64,000 bases of DNA from Turritopsis dohrnii (GCA_027922465.2 BQMF02000810.1:1-64000); one strand, 5' to 3'. Numbered from the stretch's first letter, positions 41,832-55,262 are shown. A program made the numbers and translations. The notes: generated by a model not told the origin, from the sequence alone.

Positions 41832-43344
41832 ACATGACTCGTTAAGAAATGCTAAACATTTCCATAGAGACCTCACACGATAATTGACCCTTTGTCATAT
41901 TGATTTGTTTTTCAGCTTACTTGTAAACTTTTTGTGAAAGTCAGCAACTTCGTTTCCAGGATTTCTTCTTCCGAAACCATCGTAACCATCATGTTACAAA
42001 GACAGAAACATAAACTTACCAGACAACAACTGTTTGATATTTTGAATAACAATCTTTCCAAATTTGTTTTCAAACACCTTTTCAAAAATTAAATGAATAG
42101 GAACATCATCTTGCTTTTTACCCTTATTTTTTCTTTATATAGCGAAGAAATTTGTTCCAAAGTATCTTAATTTTTAAGAGGAAAAAATCTGTATTTTAAA
42201 GTTTCTGTATCTGAAATTTCGTAGAAAATAAGTTTTTGGATATTTCCTTCATGTAACATGCTTCTATGCCTTATTGATTTCATCTTACGACGGAATTATA
42301 TTTCAAGCAAACGATAATACGAATACACACATGAGAATTTGTTTGTCTAAAGAAGTTCAGGTCATCAAACTTTTCGGTGAAAAATGTTAGAAAATGTTTG
42401 AAAGGACGAGACAAATGTTGTTTATAAAATCGATCAGTCAAACAAATTTTACAAGGCTTTCACCGTGTATTAGCCACATTCCTGACATCAACCAGCCTGT
42501 TACACGAAAAAATATAATTACTGATGAGACTCAATAATTACTTCTCAGATGTAAAACTTTTACAAGTATCAAAAGAAACATCATTACTTTGCACGTTTTT
42601 TTCGAATGTTCACGTGAAGTTTCTAATGACTTTGTAGAGACATATTCAAGAACAACTCTACCAAGTTATATAAACGTCCCCATAGCGAATATAGTTTCGT
42701 GTGAACAAAACATGATTTTCCGGAATGTGGCTAATAAGTGACGGTCCATAGCTGCTAGATGAAAACCACATATACAGTAAAAACTTTTTGGACCGAAATA
42801 TGCCTCTAAAGAATTCATATTCATATATAGTTCCTGTTTTAACACCGTTTTCATCGTCTGCATATCATTGTAATTAACATCAACGAGGCGTGATATGTAT
42901 ATTGGAAAAGGAAAATTTGGCAGATGTTCCGTAGACCTCTCTCCTGCTCGGCTGAATTTTAGAAAAATGGTTCGACTTGCCTGAGAAAAAATGCTAAAAA
43001 AAAATTACAAGAATAAATTGGGTTGACAATCAAGAGAACGAACAGAGTTATGTTTTACGTCAAATAAGATAATCATTAATGTTTTTAAGGCTGGGATGAA
43101 ATCAATCCGAAATTACAATGGATAGCTAACTAAGTAGGGTGAGCACACTCTCTTTTTGAAATAAAAACTGTTAGTCTTATATTCAAAAACTAAAATATGA
43201 GATTTACGCTTGTTTGCTAGGCCATTCAAATACTTTGAGATAATTGAGGAAGCAAAAAGGTGTATTGACCTATCTTCACATGCAATTCAATGATTAAATA
43301 AACTTAAGACTTTCTGCTCAATAACAGAAAGTTTGGTTTTACAC
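41832..43344. other. Intergenic, nothing recognised
   Basis: AT-rich; scattered short frames without motifs. Confidence 0.35.
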
Positions 43345-43348
43345 TTAA

Positions 43349-43875
43349 GGGTAATATACACGGTACAATTTGTAGCGGCAAATACACCTAAAATCGTACC
43401 GAAAATAGGTGATACTACAAGTCGCGTCCTTCAAAAAAAGTTTGAACATATTCGCAACTACACGATTTGTAGTAAATCTTTCAGCCAATGAGTGTGCAGA
43501 ACACAAATGCTGCAAAGTAATGGATACAGAAAAGACAACATTTTTGAGTGAATTCTTTTTAAACGAAATTGGCGTATAAAGAAAACAAAACTGTTTACAA
43601 AGAAAGTACCTTGCAGGCCTTTAATCCTTCGTCTCTATAACCAAGACTTAGTCCATTCTTTTCGTTTCTGTCGTTTTAATTTTTGTGGGTTTTTTTCTTC
43701 TCCATTTTGAAGATAGTTAAAATGATTGCACTTACAGCAAATATTTTCACATCGTCTTCCATTTTGATAAACTTTACAACTTGTAGTATTGTGTACACAG
43801 AAACAGAACACTAATCGTATACAGATAGATAGTAGTACAAGTAGTATACTACAAATCGTAGCGTGTATACTTCCC
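43349..43875. mobile_element. TIR element with TTAA target duplication
   Basis: 527 bp. Ends GGGTAATATACACGGTACAA and, reverse-complemented, GGGAAGTATACACGCTACGA; TTAA on both sides (43345-43348, 43876-43879). Subterminal words ACTACAA and TTTGTAG repeat. A minus-strand remnant ends KRQKRKEWTKSWL, similar to the start of Harbinger-type transposases, but TTAA targets are more typical of piggyBac or Kolobok, so the class is open. Confidence 0.65.
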
Positions 43876-43907
43876 TTAAAAAAATGGTTATGATATGGCT
43901 GACCTAA

Positions 43908-43988
43908 ACGAAGCAACTATCAGGTATGATTGCCAACTAAATATATCAACGAAGCAATTATCAGGTATGATTGCCAACTAAAAATATC
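43908..43988. repeat. Direct duplication of about 44 bp
   Basis: ATCAGGTATGATTGCCAACT occurs twice, each preceded by CGAAGCAA. Confidence 0.9.
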
Positions 43989-45399
43989 GAACTAATCTAA
44001 GTAGGACATAGCCATCTAGCTGAGATTTGATATCAATACGCGTAGTTGAATATAGATCACCTTAGGTTGAATTTCAATAGCCAATGTATATCTGCTTGCT
44101 ATACAATTTAATAATAAATCTTAAAACTACATCATATGTATTTTTGAATTATGATGTAAGAATTAGGACAGCTCCCGCCGTGTCGAATTAAACTAATTTT
44201 ATTTGGTTAACACTTAGCAAAATGCCTACAGATACTTTGTATAAATTTTGTTGCTTAACACGAATTTTGACATGGCTTTAGACAACCACGTGTATATCTC
44301 ATGAATGGATTTTGAAAATATTTTGTTACTGTTGTGAGTAGATTTTTCACTGTGACACGTCCTGAAGTCTTCAAGTTGAGCGGCTTCTTGTTACAATTTA
44401 TATCCAACATTGTAAGTAGAATATAGATTCTGTTAGTTACCTGTTTTCTTCGATTGCAAAAGTAAAAATAGAGCAATAACCTTTTATTATTTATTTCAAA
44501 CCGACGTGTAGACCATCATTTTGATAAATGTTTACCCAGGAAACCCAATATTTCCCCAATATTTCTGGAAATGAGGTTGACAATGCGCGGAAGCTCATGC
44601 ATAAAAAGGTCATTGTAACTATGTGTCATTCTTTTGCATCTCTTAATATACCCAGTTTTTGTATATATATTGTTAATTTCATAATTTCTTTTATCTGCAC
44701 CTTCAACGGCGAGAACTAAAGTCCATGGTGATGAAGGCATGAAGACCAGCTATACTCTCATTCAAAATGATGGTATTGAAAAATATTCAGAAGAATTTTC
44801 AGAAGGATTGCACCATTCCAATCCATTTGCTTCTTTTTTATTTCGATAAAAAGCAGATAATTGATTTTTATACTTCGAGGGTACCCGTGACTGATGCATT
44901 TGGTTTTGAGACGATATTTCCTCATTCTAAGGGGTTTTTCATCGCCGGCTTGGTCACATCTTAAATGTATAGAAATAATACACCGTACAGTATAGGATGT
45001 AAGTGTCATATTCCCATACCTTGATTTCATCACATATATTTAACTTACACTTGCGAAACCAAATACCAAATTGAACAAAGAAACGTTGACGTTTTCTATT
45101 TGTTGTAAGGTATAGTACTAAATGTGAAGATTAGTTGGAAAAAAAAAGCATTTGGTAATCACATTAGTGTGAACTCGTTTTAGTGTTTATAATTATGTTG
45201 GTGTGAATGGGGTTTAAATCTTATTTTGTATACCTTTTAGGTTGTATAAGGAATTTTGCTTCATTTTTTCATATTAGGAGACGTTTCATATGTTTTCTAC
45301 GCTCTACTTGTCTAGATAAAAATTACGTTGACTTTGCAAGAGAAAAAAACGTTTCCGTGTAAGCAGGATTGCAACTATCAATCCTATATACAAAAGTAA
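43989..45399. other. Intergenic, one dispersed repeat end
   Basis: Holds the second copy of the CCTGAAGTCTTCAAG...GGCTTCTTGT block (about 44355-44391). Otherwise nothing recognised. Confidence 0.4.
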
Positions 45400-45720
45400 T
45401 ATGCATGGTTGGCACAATTTCAGATTTTAAGCTATGCTTCAAAATCCTTGTCGTTCCCTTCACTAAAACAACACAAATGTAATATGAAAAATGTCTTAGC
45501 AGTTGTAGCATGCGAACTTTCTAAATAACACAGTATGATATAATAATGAAATAGGAGAAAGATACTTAAACAATTTGTCTCCCACCTACAGTACCATGCT
45601 TTGAAACGGGGAAAAGCAAAGTCAGCTAATAATAGTGTACCAACATTTAACAGTAACACAAAAAGTTGGAGGATGATGAAGATGATGATAAACAAATTTG
45701 GAAACTGACATTCAATAAAT
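45400..45720 (+). repeat. Fold-back element fragment
   Basis: About 320 bp aligned to 32490-32820: AATTTCAGATTTTAAGCTATGCTTCAAA, a TAATATGAAAAATGTC segment, AGTACCATGCTTTGAAACGG, then GATGATGAAGATGATGATAA. The terminal GCCTCCTCGC end is missing. Confidence 0.65.
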
Positions 45721-45795
45721 TCATAACTTAACCACCGTTCTTATCATGATAATTACTACGTAATTCTTCAAAGTAAAGGTACTTTTCAGCCACAT

Positions 45796-46275
45796 CCCAG
45801 TCGGCACACAACGTAGAATCAACGTCGATATGCAGTTGATAATACGTCGCGACGTCGAAATACCAATTTTCAACGTTTTTCCAACGTTGAAAATACGACG
45901 TCGTTTCTATTAACTAATTTTCGACGTTAATTCAACGTCATAATAACAACGTTGTTTTAATGAACTTATTTTCAACCTATTTTCGACGTTTAAATTATGA
46001 CGTCGATCTTAAAGACCAAATTTCCACGTTTTTCCAACGTTGAAAATACGACGTCGTTTCTGTTAACTAATTTTCGACGTTAGTTCAACGTCAGGTGACA
46101 ATGTTGTTTTAATCAACTTTATTTCAACCTACTTCCGACGTTTAAATTACGTTGTCGCTCCTATTGACCAAATTTCCACGTTTTTCCAACGTTGAAAAAA
46201 CGACGTCGTTTCCATTGACTTATTTTCGACGTTGCTTTAACGTCATAATAACAACGTTGTTTTAATCAACTTACG
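45796..46275. repeat. GACGTC/CAACGTTG element, 153-bp unit x 3
   Basis: Starts CCCAGTCGGCACACAACG, similar to the ends of the GACGTC-rich elements. CCAACGTTGAAAATACGACG recurs at 45881, 46034 and 46187 (last copy AAAA variant). AACGTT and GACGTC palindromes every few tens of bases. No right end found. Confidence 0.7.
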
Positions 46276-47411
46276 ACGATAATCATACTGATCTAGTTTC
46301 AAGGTTTTTTTTTGTTATTTTGTGATTTTGTTATTTTTGTTCTTTATGGATCTTCGACGTTCTCATGCGTTTCAATGTTTATATAATGCCATTTCTGTCA
46401 ATTGAACTTGCATTTAGTAGCAACGCATTGTCTATACCTTATCGGTAAAACTTTTGTCGACCGAAAGTGACGAACTTTTGCCGAGGTAATGAAAATTTGT
46501 ACCGACGAAAATTTGAACCGACCAATAATTTAAACCGACGACGCATTTTGACCATTTCAAAAATATTCTGGTCTCTTTTACCTAATCATTTGCAAACTGC
46601 CGTAAAAACAGAGACTTTTTTATCAAGTCTCCAGTTTCCCCCCCCTTCTTCATGAATTCAGGGTTGGTGCTGGAAAGGAAATAAAACTTTTCTGAACTTT
46701 TACTTGCATTGTGTTGGTTTGGGTGGATTAATTTTGGGGGATCGCGGCAAGCAGGCTAGATACTAGATGTCAGGGCCCAATGGGTTGAGCGTGAGACAAA
46801 TTCTTGTAATTCTTGGTAATTGTCGACAGAGGTCAATTACTAAACATAGGGAGCTAAATTGGATAGAAGGGTTCGTTGAAGGTTCATTATTGAAGTTGAA
46901 GTTGAAGTTCGAGAAGAGTACAATTTCGAACGTGCACAAACCTTTGAAATCTTTCGTACTACCTATTGACTTTTCGGGTGACTGGCGAAAAAAAAATAGT
47001 CCGCAAAAAGATCGGTGAAAATGATCGGTCACCTTATAGAAGATAAGATCTATTGAAAATGTCGGATAAAATGTTTCGGATGTAAAAAAAGAAATTGCTA
47101 GACAAACATTTGTTATCCGCATCTGTTGATCTATCAGCATCGTCTGTGTTTAATTTCAATTTCTTTCTTCTTGAAATATTATGCATTAACACATTATGGG
47201 TTCCTGTGATTGGAGCTTGTTCCTCGTCAACCCATTCGTTATCCGTTTCACATACATAATCCTTGTCTTTTAAACTTTTACAAACGGTATATGCCTAAAC
47301 AAAGTCATCTTCCTTGTCAGTTTCATCAAATTCAACATCGGCAACGGACAATGACTGTGTCTCACGGTTACAAATCATGTTTATATGTTATGAACCACAT
47401 GTGCATATGTT
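46276..47411. other. Intergenic, nothing convincing
   Basis: A poly-C run near 46638 and direct CCGACGAAAATTTG-type repeats near 46510. Frames at 46767 and 47210 show no domain. Confidence 0.35.
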
Positions 47412-47465
47412 ATCGACAAGCGTAGCATATCGACGAGCGTAGCATTTTCGACGAGCGTAGCATAG
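47412..47465. repeat. 18-bp minisatellite, 3 copies
   Basis: CGACGAGCGTAGCAT separated by 2-4 bases, immediately before the truncated LINE. Confidence 0.9.
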
Positions 47466-47486
47466 CGATTTGGCGTGCATTAAAAG

Positions 47487-48920
47487 TTGAAGTTTGTTCT
47501 GCAAGTTTGTTCTGCAAGTTTGTTATTGAGGTTTGTTCTGCATTTTTACAAAAAAGCAAAGAAGATATTTCGACTTGTCGGCTTCATTATCTCAGACAAT
47601 AGAGTTAAAAACTGCAGCATTAAAAGTAAAAGCTGGTTGATTGTTAAGGAACCACATTTCGAGGAAGCGACGAAAATATTTCAAGGAACAGGGGTAAAAG
47701 TAACTATGGAAGGAAACAGACACCTTGGCGCAATTATCGGTAGTGATGAATATAAATGTATCTACATCAAAAATAAAGTTAAAGACTGGATAAAAGAAAT
47801 CAAAACGTTATCTGAAATTGCTGCTGCTTATCCTCACGCTGCATACAGCGCCTACGTTAAAGGCTTTCAACACAAGTATACCTATATGATGCGCACTGTC
47901 CCAAATATAAAAGAGTTATTGAAACCTTTAGAAGATGCCATTAGACATCACTTCATTAAAAGTCTTCTAAACGGCTATGAATGTAGCGATATAGAACGTC
48001 TCCTGTTTTCGCTCCCAGTTAAGTTTGATGGACTGGGAATTTATGATCCCACGGAAAGATGCCAGATCGAATATGAAAATTCAAGAAAAGTAACGAAATC
48101 AATGGTATCGAAAGTTATAAATCAAGATGATTTATATGATAAATCAGTTGAAAATGATCAACAGAAAGTGAAAAACGATCTGAAAAACGACAAAGCAAGA
48201 AAAAATAATGAAAATTTACAGTATATAAAAGAAAATTTAACAAGTGATCCAAAACGTTTAAGAGCCCTAGAAGCATCCCTGGAAAACGGAGCATCAAGTT
48301 GGTTGACAGTATTGCCATTAAAACAGCAAGGTTTCTTATTAGACAAACAATCGTTTTGGGACGCAGTATACATTCGATTTGGTATCCAGTTAAAAAGGCT
48401 AAGTACACATTGTGTATGCGGAGCCTCGTTTACTGTAGAACACGCACTATCGTGTCCAAAAGGAGGCTTCGTTACTTTGAGACACAACGATGTAAGGGAT
48501 TTTACCGCAGAAATTTTATCGGAAGTATGCAGAGATGTAAGAACTGAGCCAGTACTACAAGAACTTACTGGAGAAGAACTGCCAAAGTCAACAATAACAA
48601 CGACCGATGCGAGAGTAGATGTTGCAGCGCGAGGATTTTGGATAAGGGGACAGATGGCTTATTTTGACGTAAAGGTTTTCAACCCAACGGCCAAAGTCTA
48701 CCTGAACCAAACCTTGAAAGCTGCTCATCGAAGTAACGAACAACAAAAAAAGCGCTGTTATGTGAACCGAATAAATCATGTCGATCAAGGATCATTCACA
48801 CCACTGGTATTCACGTGTTTCGGAGGAATGTCAAGGGAATGTCAGTCGTTCTATAACAGACTCGCAGAAATGCTTGCTGAAAAAAGAAGGAACAGCCGAG
48901 TGTCACCAAAAGTTGGTTAA
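47487..48920 (+). pseudogene. C-terminal half of a LINE polyprotein with restriction-like endonuclease
   Basis: 477 codons open, but the catalytic RT palm is missing at the front, so this is a 5'-truncated copy; the first recognisable part is KSWLIVKEPHFEEATKIFQ (RT end/thumb, about residue 50). Later: CVCGASFTVEHALSCPKGG (CCHC-type zinc site, about 318-336), RHNDVRD, then ARVDVAARG and YFDVKVFNP, which fit the D...D-x-K pattern of a PD-(D/E)XK nuclease, and FTCFGGMSREC. A zinc knuckle followed by such a nuclease after RT is the plan of R2/R4/NeSL-type LINEs, which often insert at chosen sites. The clade is an inference. Confidence 0.7.
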
Positions 48921-49198
48921 GAGCAAAACTCAGTTTTAGTCTGCTAAGATCGCAGCTCATTTGTATCAGGGGATCAACAGGGATACGAAAAAGGATTCAA
49001 GTGGTAGACTCGTTATCTGATACCGACTTGAAAATTATCGCAGAAAAGTCGATGATGGAGAAATAAATAGAAAAATAGCATTTGTTATAATTTTATATGT
49101 AAATATGTAAATTGTATTACTATATGTTTCTGGTTGTATTTGCTTACTTAAAGTGAAATATTGCATTGAAATTTAAAAAAAAAAAAAAAAAAAAAAAA
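47487..49198 (+). mobile_element. 5'-truncated LINE with poly(A) tail
   Basis: Coding remnant, about 250 bp of 3' UTR, then 24 A residues (49175-49198). 5' limit approximate. A T run (49291-49315) lies shortly downstream on the other side of a dispersed-repeat start. Confidence 0.75.
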
Positions 49199-49239
49199 TA
49201 CCAGATGTCGTGCACAATGTTGTTCGGACTTTATCGGAG

Positions 49240-51520
49240 TTTTATTTTTGTATTCCTGCGTAAGCAAGGAATACTTTGAAACCGTTCGTGTTTTTTTTTT
49301 TTTTTTTTTTTTTTTCACTGTCCAAACCTAGACCAATTTTTGTCGATGGGAAATAGCCACTCAAATCATTAATGTTCCCAACTTACATTGTTTTTATGAT
49401 TTAACAGTCTAAACTCACAATATATTCACTGTATACAAGTACTTTGCTTGAAAAGACTCTAAAAGTGTAAAATATAAGCTCTAGTAAAAGGAATAATTAA
49501 CATATGGCTAAATCGCAGATGCCAAGGTAGAAATGTTGTTTCATGTGAGTCTTATGCAACGTTCTTACGTTTTCCGTAGTTGTTTTAAAAATGGAAGCGA
49601 AGAAGCATGCGTAGATCTGTGAAAGTTTCTTGGTTGAATATATGGATATAGAAGAGGTTGTAGTACGGCTGTAAAACTTAAAAGAATCAAGAACATTTAT
49701 GATCCAAACTGATAATCTACATGAGACTAATATTCTTAGTAGTCATTCTTGATTAATAAGCAGTTCTTGATGCTTCAAAACAGATATGAACGACTACCAA
49801 TAGGGTATGTTTATATCGATTTAATGCGTAAGGTTTCTATTAGTCTTTCAAAATATAATACAATTTTTTAATTCATGTTCCTAGACAAGCTACCCTGTTT
49901 TTATAAAGCTCTGGAATCATGAAGCACAGCTCATCTTCCTCATCAACTTCTACCTATTTTATTTATCATTTGATGAGCACTTTTTTAATTGACTAGTCGA
50001 ATTTAAAATATTGTATGATTCTAATATTTGTATACTATCAAGCTGACGATAAAAAGGAAACACAGATATTTTTATTATTTCGCATGGCCAAGTAAAAGTT
50101 TTTATTATGAAGTTCAGGTACAAACAACATAAAGATTTTCATACTGTATAGTTTTAAAAGGAGTATTTTGAAACATCCACGGAAGAGTGTTCTCTAATGG
50201 ATTTTTAAACTGACGGTGTTCCTTTTTAGCTTGATCTCCGGCAAAATTTTTCAAAGTCTCTTAACTTTTATGATGCTCTCGGGAATGTAATTAAATGAAT
50301 TCGAAGTTATTACTACAGTGTGTTTCAAAATGATTGCAACGGAAATTTTAAAGTTGTTTTTCTCAGTAAGTATATCGAATTTTGAAATAATTTTTACATC
50401 AATCGAAAGCCCTTTTTGAGATCTTTCGCCAAGTATATTTTTGTGAGAAATAAAAAAGTGGTTTTCGAGAAAACAAGGAAAATGTCTTGGAAAAATGTCA
50501 TTAAATTTTTAATGGTCGATTAACACGTCGTTTAATTACATCGTGCTTATTGTTTCAAAGCACTGAATCCATTCAAATTTTTTATTAATTTTATCATTGC
50601 GCTGAGACCCACAAATTGATATTTAAAAACATAAAAGTTAAACGTTTTTCGTGAACACACAGCTTAAATTTGTTTATTGTTTCCGAAATTGCTGTCATTG
50701 TTTCAAAAACTCTTTTCTTTTCATACACATCTTAATTGACCATTAAAAATTTAATGACATTTTTCCAAGACATTTTCCTTGTTTTCTCGAAAACCACTTT
50801 TTCATTTCTCACAAAAATATACTTGGCGAAAGATCTCAAAAAGGGCTTTCGATTGATGTAAAAATTATTTCAAAATTCGATATACTTACTGAGCAAAACA
50901 ACTTTATAATTTCCGTTGCAATCATTTTGAAACACACTGTATTTACGCCACAGGTTTTGAAGGGATTCAAAACTTAATGTGACAAAGCTTTCATTACTTA
51001 ATTACTTTTTGAAGATGCTTTAGGGAATATAACTATGAATAAAAAACTTTTTGAAAAAATCTCTAAATGATGCAAAACAGTGCAGTTTATATGAAATAAC
51101 AAATATTACTTCTTTCACAGCTACAAGATAAACTGTAAAACACAAAGAACATCATACCACATTATGCATATTGTTTTAAACCGTGAACAAACATTCACCT
51201 TTTAAAGCACAAATTATCTTAACGCGAAAATCTTTTAATTAGTTAATTGCTTCTTGAAGATGCTTTAGGGAGTGCAACTTCGAATGGAAATCTTTTTAAA
51301 AGAAATCTCAAAATTGATGCAAGACTGAAGTTTTATACGAAACAACAAAGTTTAATAGTTATCGTAGCTAAAAGGTAAAATGTAAAATACTGCAAACATC
51401 ATTCCGCATTATGCATATGGTTTTAAAGCGTGAACTAACACTCATTTCTTTCTGAAAAGGCTCCAGAAAGTCTTACGGTCATCCGCAGGAATACTTCTGC
51501 CCGGTAAGGCATCTTGTATT
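49240..51520 (+). repeat. Dispersed element ending in TGCCC-GGTA-GGCA hairpin, copy B
   Basis: Starts near GTATTCCTGCGTAAGCAAGG (which itself can fold, GTATTCCT with AGGAATAC) and ends CTTCTGCCCGGTAAGGCATC plus TTGT (about 51497-51520). Colinear blocks with 10555-11850. Contains a 624-bp MITE (50316-50939). Confidence 0.5.
50316..50939. mobile_element. Mariner-type hairpin MITE with ~210-bp arms
   Basis: Ends CAGTGTGTTTCAAAATGATT and its inverse, with TA duplicated (50314-50315, 50940-50941). The arms (50316-50525 and 50730-50939) are nearly perfect inverted repeats, so the transcript or single strand would form a ~210-bp hairpin. TA target and CAGTG start suggest Tc1/mariner mobilisation. 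No coding. Confidence 0.88.
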
Positions 51521-53088
51521 TTATTGATTGCGTAACAAAATAGCTTTTAGAATTCAAAGAAAATAAGTATTTACACAAAAAAACAAAAAAACAAAAAAAA
51601 AAAACTGCGGCATTTCGATTGAGTAAATGAGACTAAAGATGGAGCGCGCGAATGAAAATGCGATATGAAGATGAAATAACATGCCGATGTTATAAAAAGA
51701 GAACCACGAGAAATTTTCTTCCTTTCGAAGAAGAGTTATTGAGAACGCTACACTTTACGCAATACGATTTGTCATTGTGCTCACAAGTCTACTACTTTAC
51801 GAACATCCTATATCGTATAAGGTAAAGCTATGTTTTGTTTTTTTTCTTTTGTCTTTAACTTTATATGCTTAACTTATATCAATCCTCTCTAGTTTATCTA
51901 TGGGCTATATAGGATTTGGAACGTCGCATCTTAGCTATTTTTATAACATTTTATATTGTTTATACAACCCAAATAATTACACTGGATGTAATGTTTCTTC
52001 TCCTGTTTGAGTTTATATTCAGAACAGAAGTCATCATCATCATAATAAACACTCCTTTTGGTGCTCAATATTAGCTAATACTTAGCCTCCTAAAAAGCAT
52101 CATTGTGCTCTGCTCAAGAAAACAAAATGAGTTTATTGCAATGTGTAGTCAACATTCTGTAAAACATATCCTAAAGCACCTAAAAAGAAAAGTGGTATTT
52201 TTTCTTGGAAAGCTTTGGCATATAAAATGTTATTTTTATTATTTCCACACATCTCATTGCTATTACTTCTGTATTCTCCCTTCCCTCATTAAAGTGTTTT
52301 CTTACACCCATGAACTTAATTAATATAACAGATGAATTTCTTAGTGACGTGATGTTTATAAACATTAGTGTTTTTTGCTCCATAATTGCTGTGAGTTTCA
52401 ACATAAATGCTTAATAGATCAAGTCAATGTCCTACCAATATGCGCACGCATCTTGGTTGGCAATTAGATGCTCTCTGCACACTTGTCGGTTAAACCGGTT
52501 CTCAGGAGGCGTTTTAAGACAAAAAAAATTATTAAAAATAATACTCATTAGCACACGAAATCTATTTTTGTGAAGTTTATCAAATTTTTAGTTTAAACAG
52601 ATCTTTAACTGGTAATTAACATCAGAAACTCATCTATCAGTTCAATAAAGCTAATAAAAAAAATTGGTTAAACATGCAAATCTAACTTGGAAAATTTGGT
52701 TTTGTTATTGTAATGTCTCCAGGGAACAAAATGATCTTAAGGATACGGTATAAGTTACATACATCAAAAAATAAAAAAAAAGTATTTTCAGTATTTATAT
52801 AATCTATCAAAAAAGTCTAAATTTTTCAGTGGTAAAGTTGGTTTTACGATTTTTTACAGGAAAGTGGTTCTTTTACAGGAAATTTCTTCTCATTCTTGTT
52901 TAATCATGGTGATTTTCTTTGATTGATCTTTTATACATTTTATATAAACATGAATTACCTAAATCTAAATTAGATTACCCATTTTGAGTTTTTTTTACAG
53001 ACACACTTTGTGTTAGAATGAGCATTATATATAATTAAAATACTTTTAATAATAGTATAACCTGTCAGGTGTTTGATCTTCATTTTGT
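51521..53088. other. Intergenic, nothing recognised
   Basis: AT-rich DNA with an A-rich run near 51580. No exon or element end supported. Confidence 0.35.
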
Positions 53089-53349
53089 TCATGTTGAATA
53101 TGTGATCTTTTGCAAAACTTTTAAAGTGCTTTTCCTCCGTGTTTGTTTTTTAGCAAAATTCCTACTACATTTTGGGTCTCTTTTACAAAACTGAAAAAGC
53201 TCTGTGGGAGAGATCTCGCTTGTGATTCTATCAAGAGTGGAATGAGCACTAGAAACTGAGTAGTTTTGTACAGGATGGTTAACAGGGCTTGAAAAGCTGG
53301 AAACATCTTGTTTTTGAGAAATGGGCTGGAATAGATTTTTTTCATGCAC
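53089..53349 (-). pseudogene. Possible Jerky/CENP-B-type transposase tail
   Basis: 86 codons. EISPTELFQFCKRDPKCSRN followed by KKQTRRKSTLKVLQK resembles the ISPEDI..PK........GRKKGKS..L region near the end of Jerky/pogo transposases. Weak, by-eye similarity only. The frame is cut close to the start of the tandem array at 53381. Confidence 0.3.
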
Positions 53350-55262
53350 AATGTTTTTTATATTATTATATTATTACTAGTATCCCGGGTAAAAACTTTT
53401 TACCGAACTTAACTTCGAAAACATTAGGTCAAATCCACCATTCCCGTGTACGTACCCCGTGACGAAAAAATAAATCATAGAATCGCAGCTCAAAAACATC
53501 CCAGGCGGCGTCACTCGCCACCCATGTTCAGTATGCGTTGTGTCGCAGAATTTAACTCGTGTAAAAGTTTCTTTTCTGGCATTAATTTTTTAATTCATTT
53601 CTTACATTCAGAAAATTTAAAACAAAAACAAATATATAGCAACATGGCTCAGAATATATATTCATACGTAGAAGAGAAGTAACTTTAATGTAAAAAAATG
53701 CAATATATAACACAGAACCGTTTACCCAGACATAATACATAAGACATAATAAATATTACAAAATGTAAATTGAAAACAAATCGATACCTTCTAACTGTGT
53801 TTCTTTTGTGCGGACGTTACATTGGACAGCAACTATTAATGAATTTTTGAAATGATATATATACAATCTGTTCTTCCCAAAACCATCAACATCATGATAA
53901 GAACCATGAGTTTCATTTCTTTAACGGTTTACGTGCTGTTTTATTATTATTAATCTTACCTAAAAAATATTTCAATTGTATAAAAATGCAGAAAAAGATA
54001 ATCATGCTATGAAATAGTTGAAATAAAAAACAAAACAAAAAACAAAAAGTAAATTCATGTACGCATTTATCCTAAAAATAATTAATTAAAAACACAGATT
54101 CAATGACAGAATTTGTTAAGCTTTTGATTGGAAAGTCTATAAAATCAACCAATGCTATAAGTTAATACGGGTTCAACACTCAACACTGAAGCTGAACTAC
54201 ATAAAGACTTTTAACGTGGGATACACAGCCAAACATCAAAATAATAAAAATAATTGAAACAATGAAATGCCCTACCAAAGTCATAATTTAATACTGAAAA
54301 GATAAAAAATAACAACAGTAAAACATAATGCGAAACTTATATAGTACCCAGGCATAGTACGTAAACAATTACCATAACACAAAATAATGTGTAATCATCA
54401 CAAAATATAAGAATCCATCCAGCAATGCAATGTAATGCTTCTTATTTGTAGTAGCACAGTTAGTAGTCATATCACATCACAGCAATAAAATGAATTTTTG
54501 AAATACATAATCCATTCTTCTCTTAACTATCCCTCACAACATCATAATTTAACCATCTGCTTCATTTCTTTAATGGTTATACACCTTTTCTTTTCTGACC
54601 TAAAAGAAAAAGATTTCAGTGAAGAACAGCTACAATCCACACTACTGCAACAACCATATTGAAGCAAACAAAAGCAAAAGATATAAATGACAGACAGGCA
54701 GAGAGACAAAGCACCAAACATCGTCAATAAAATATACAGGGAAATTTAATAAAAAGCAGACATAGTTGAGATGAGATAAGACAGCATAACACGTTCCCCA
54801 TTTCCACAGTCATGAGAACCATTTTTAATTGATCTGTAAATAAAATCTTCTTTGCTAACTAATGGCGCGCGTTACCAAAACAAATTTTTACTGCGCCCCC
54901 CTTGTCTTCGTTGCTCCATCTTCTCTTCGTTTTCATTCAGCTTCTACATCCTAAACGATTGAATTACTTTAACTCTTAAGGCTAAAATACACGATCATTT
55001 TAAAATGACATTTTTTAAATGATCATTTAAAACTGATCGTGTAAACGCTCAAAAAATGACGAAAAGTACCCGTCATTTTCAACTATCATTTAAAAATGAT
55101 AACTCAAACATGTTTGAGTTTTCATTTAAAAAATGATGGAATTTCTCTATTGAAATACGTCAGTTCTATTGTTTTACTCACTTTAGTATAGTCACGCGAT
55201 GAGTTTTTGCAGATTATGAAGGAGAAAAACAAAGTAAGTGATAGTCTGCATATTAAATAAAT

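Noticed and set aside
46767..47018. 83-residue plus-strand frame and its antisense partner
   Set aside because: No motif, no splice context, no counterpart elsewhere in the window.
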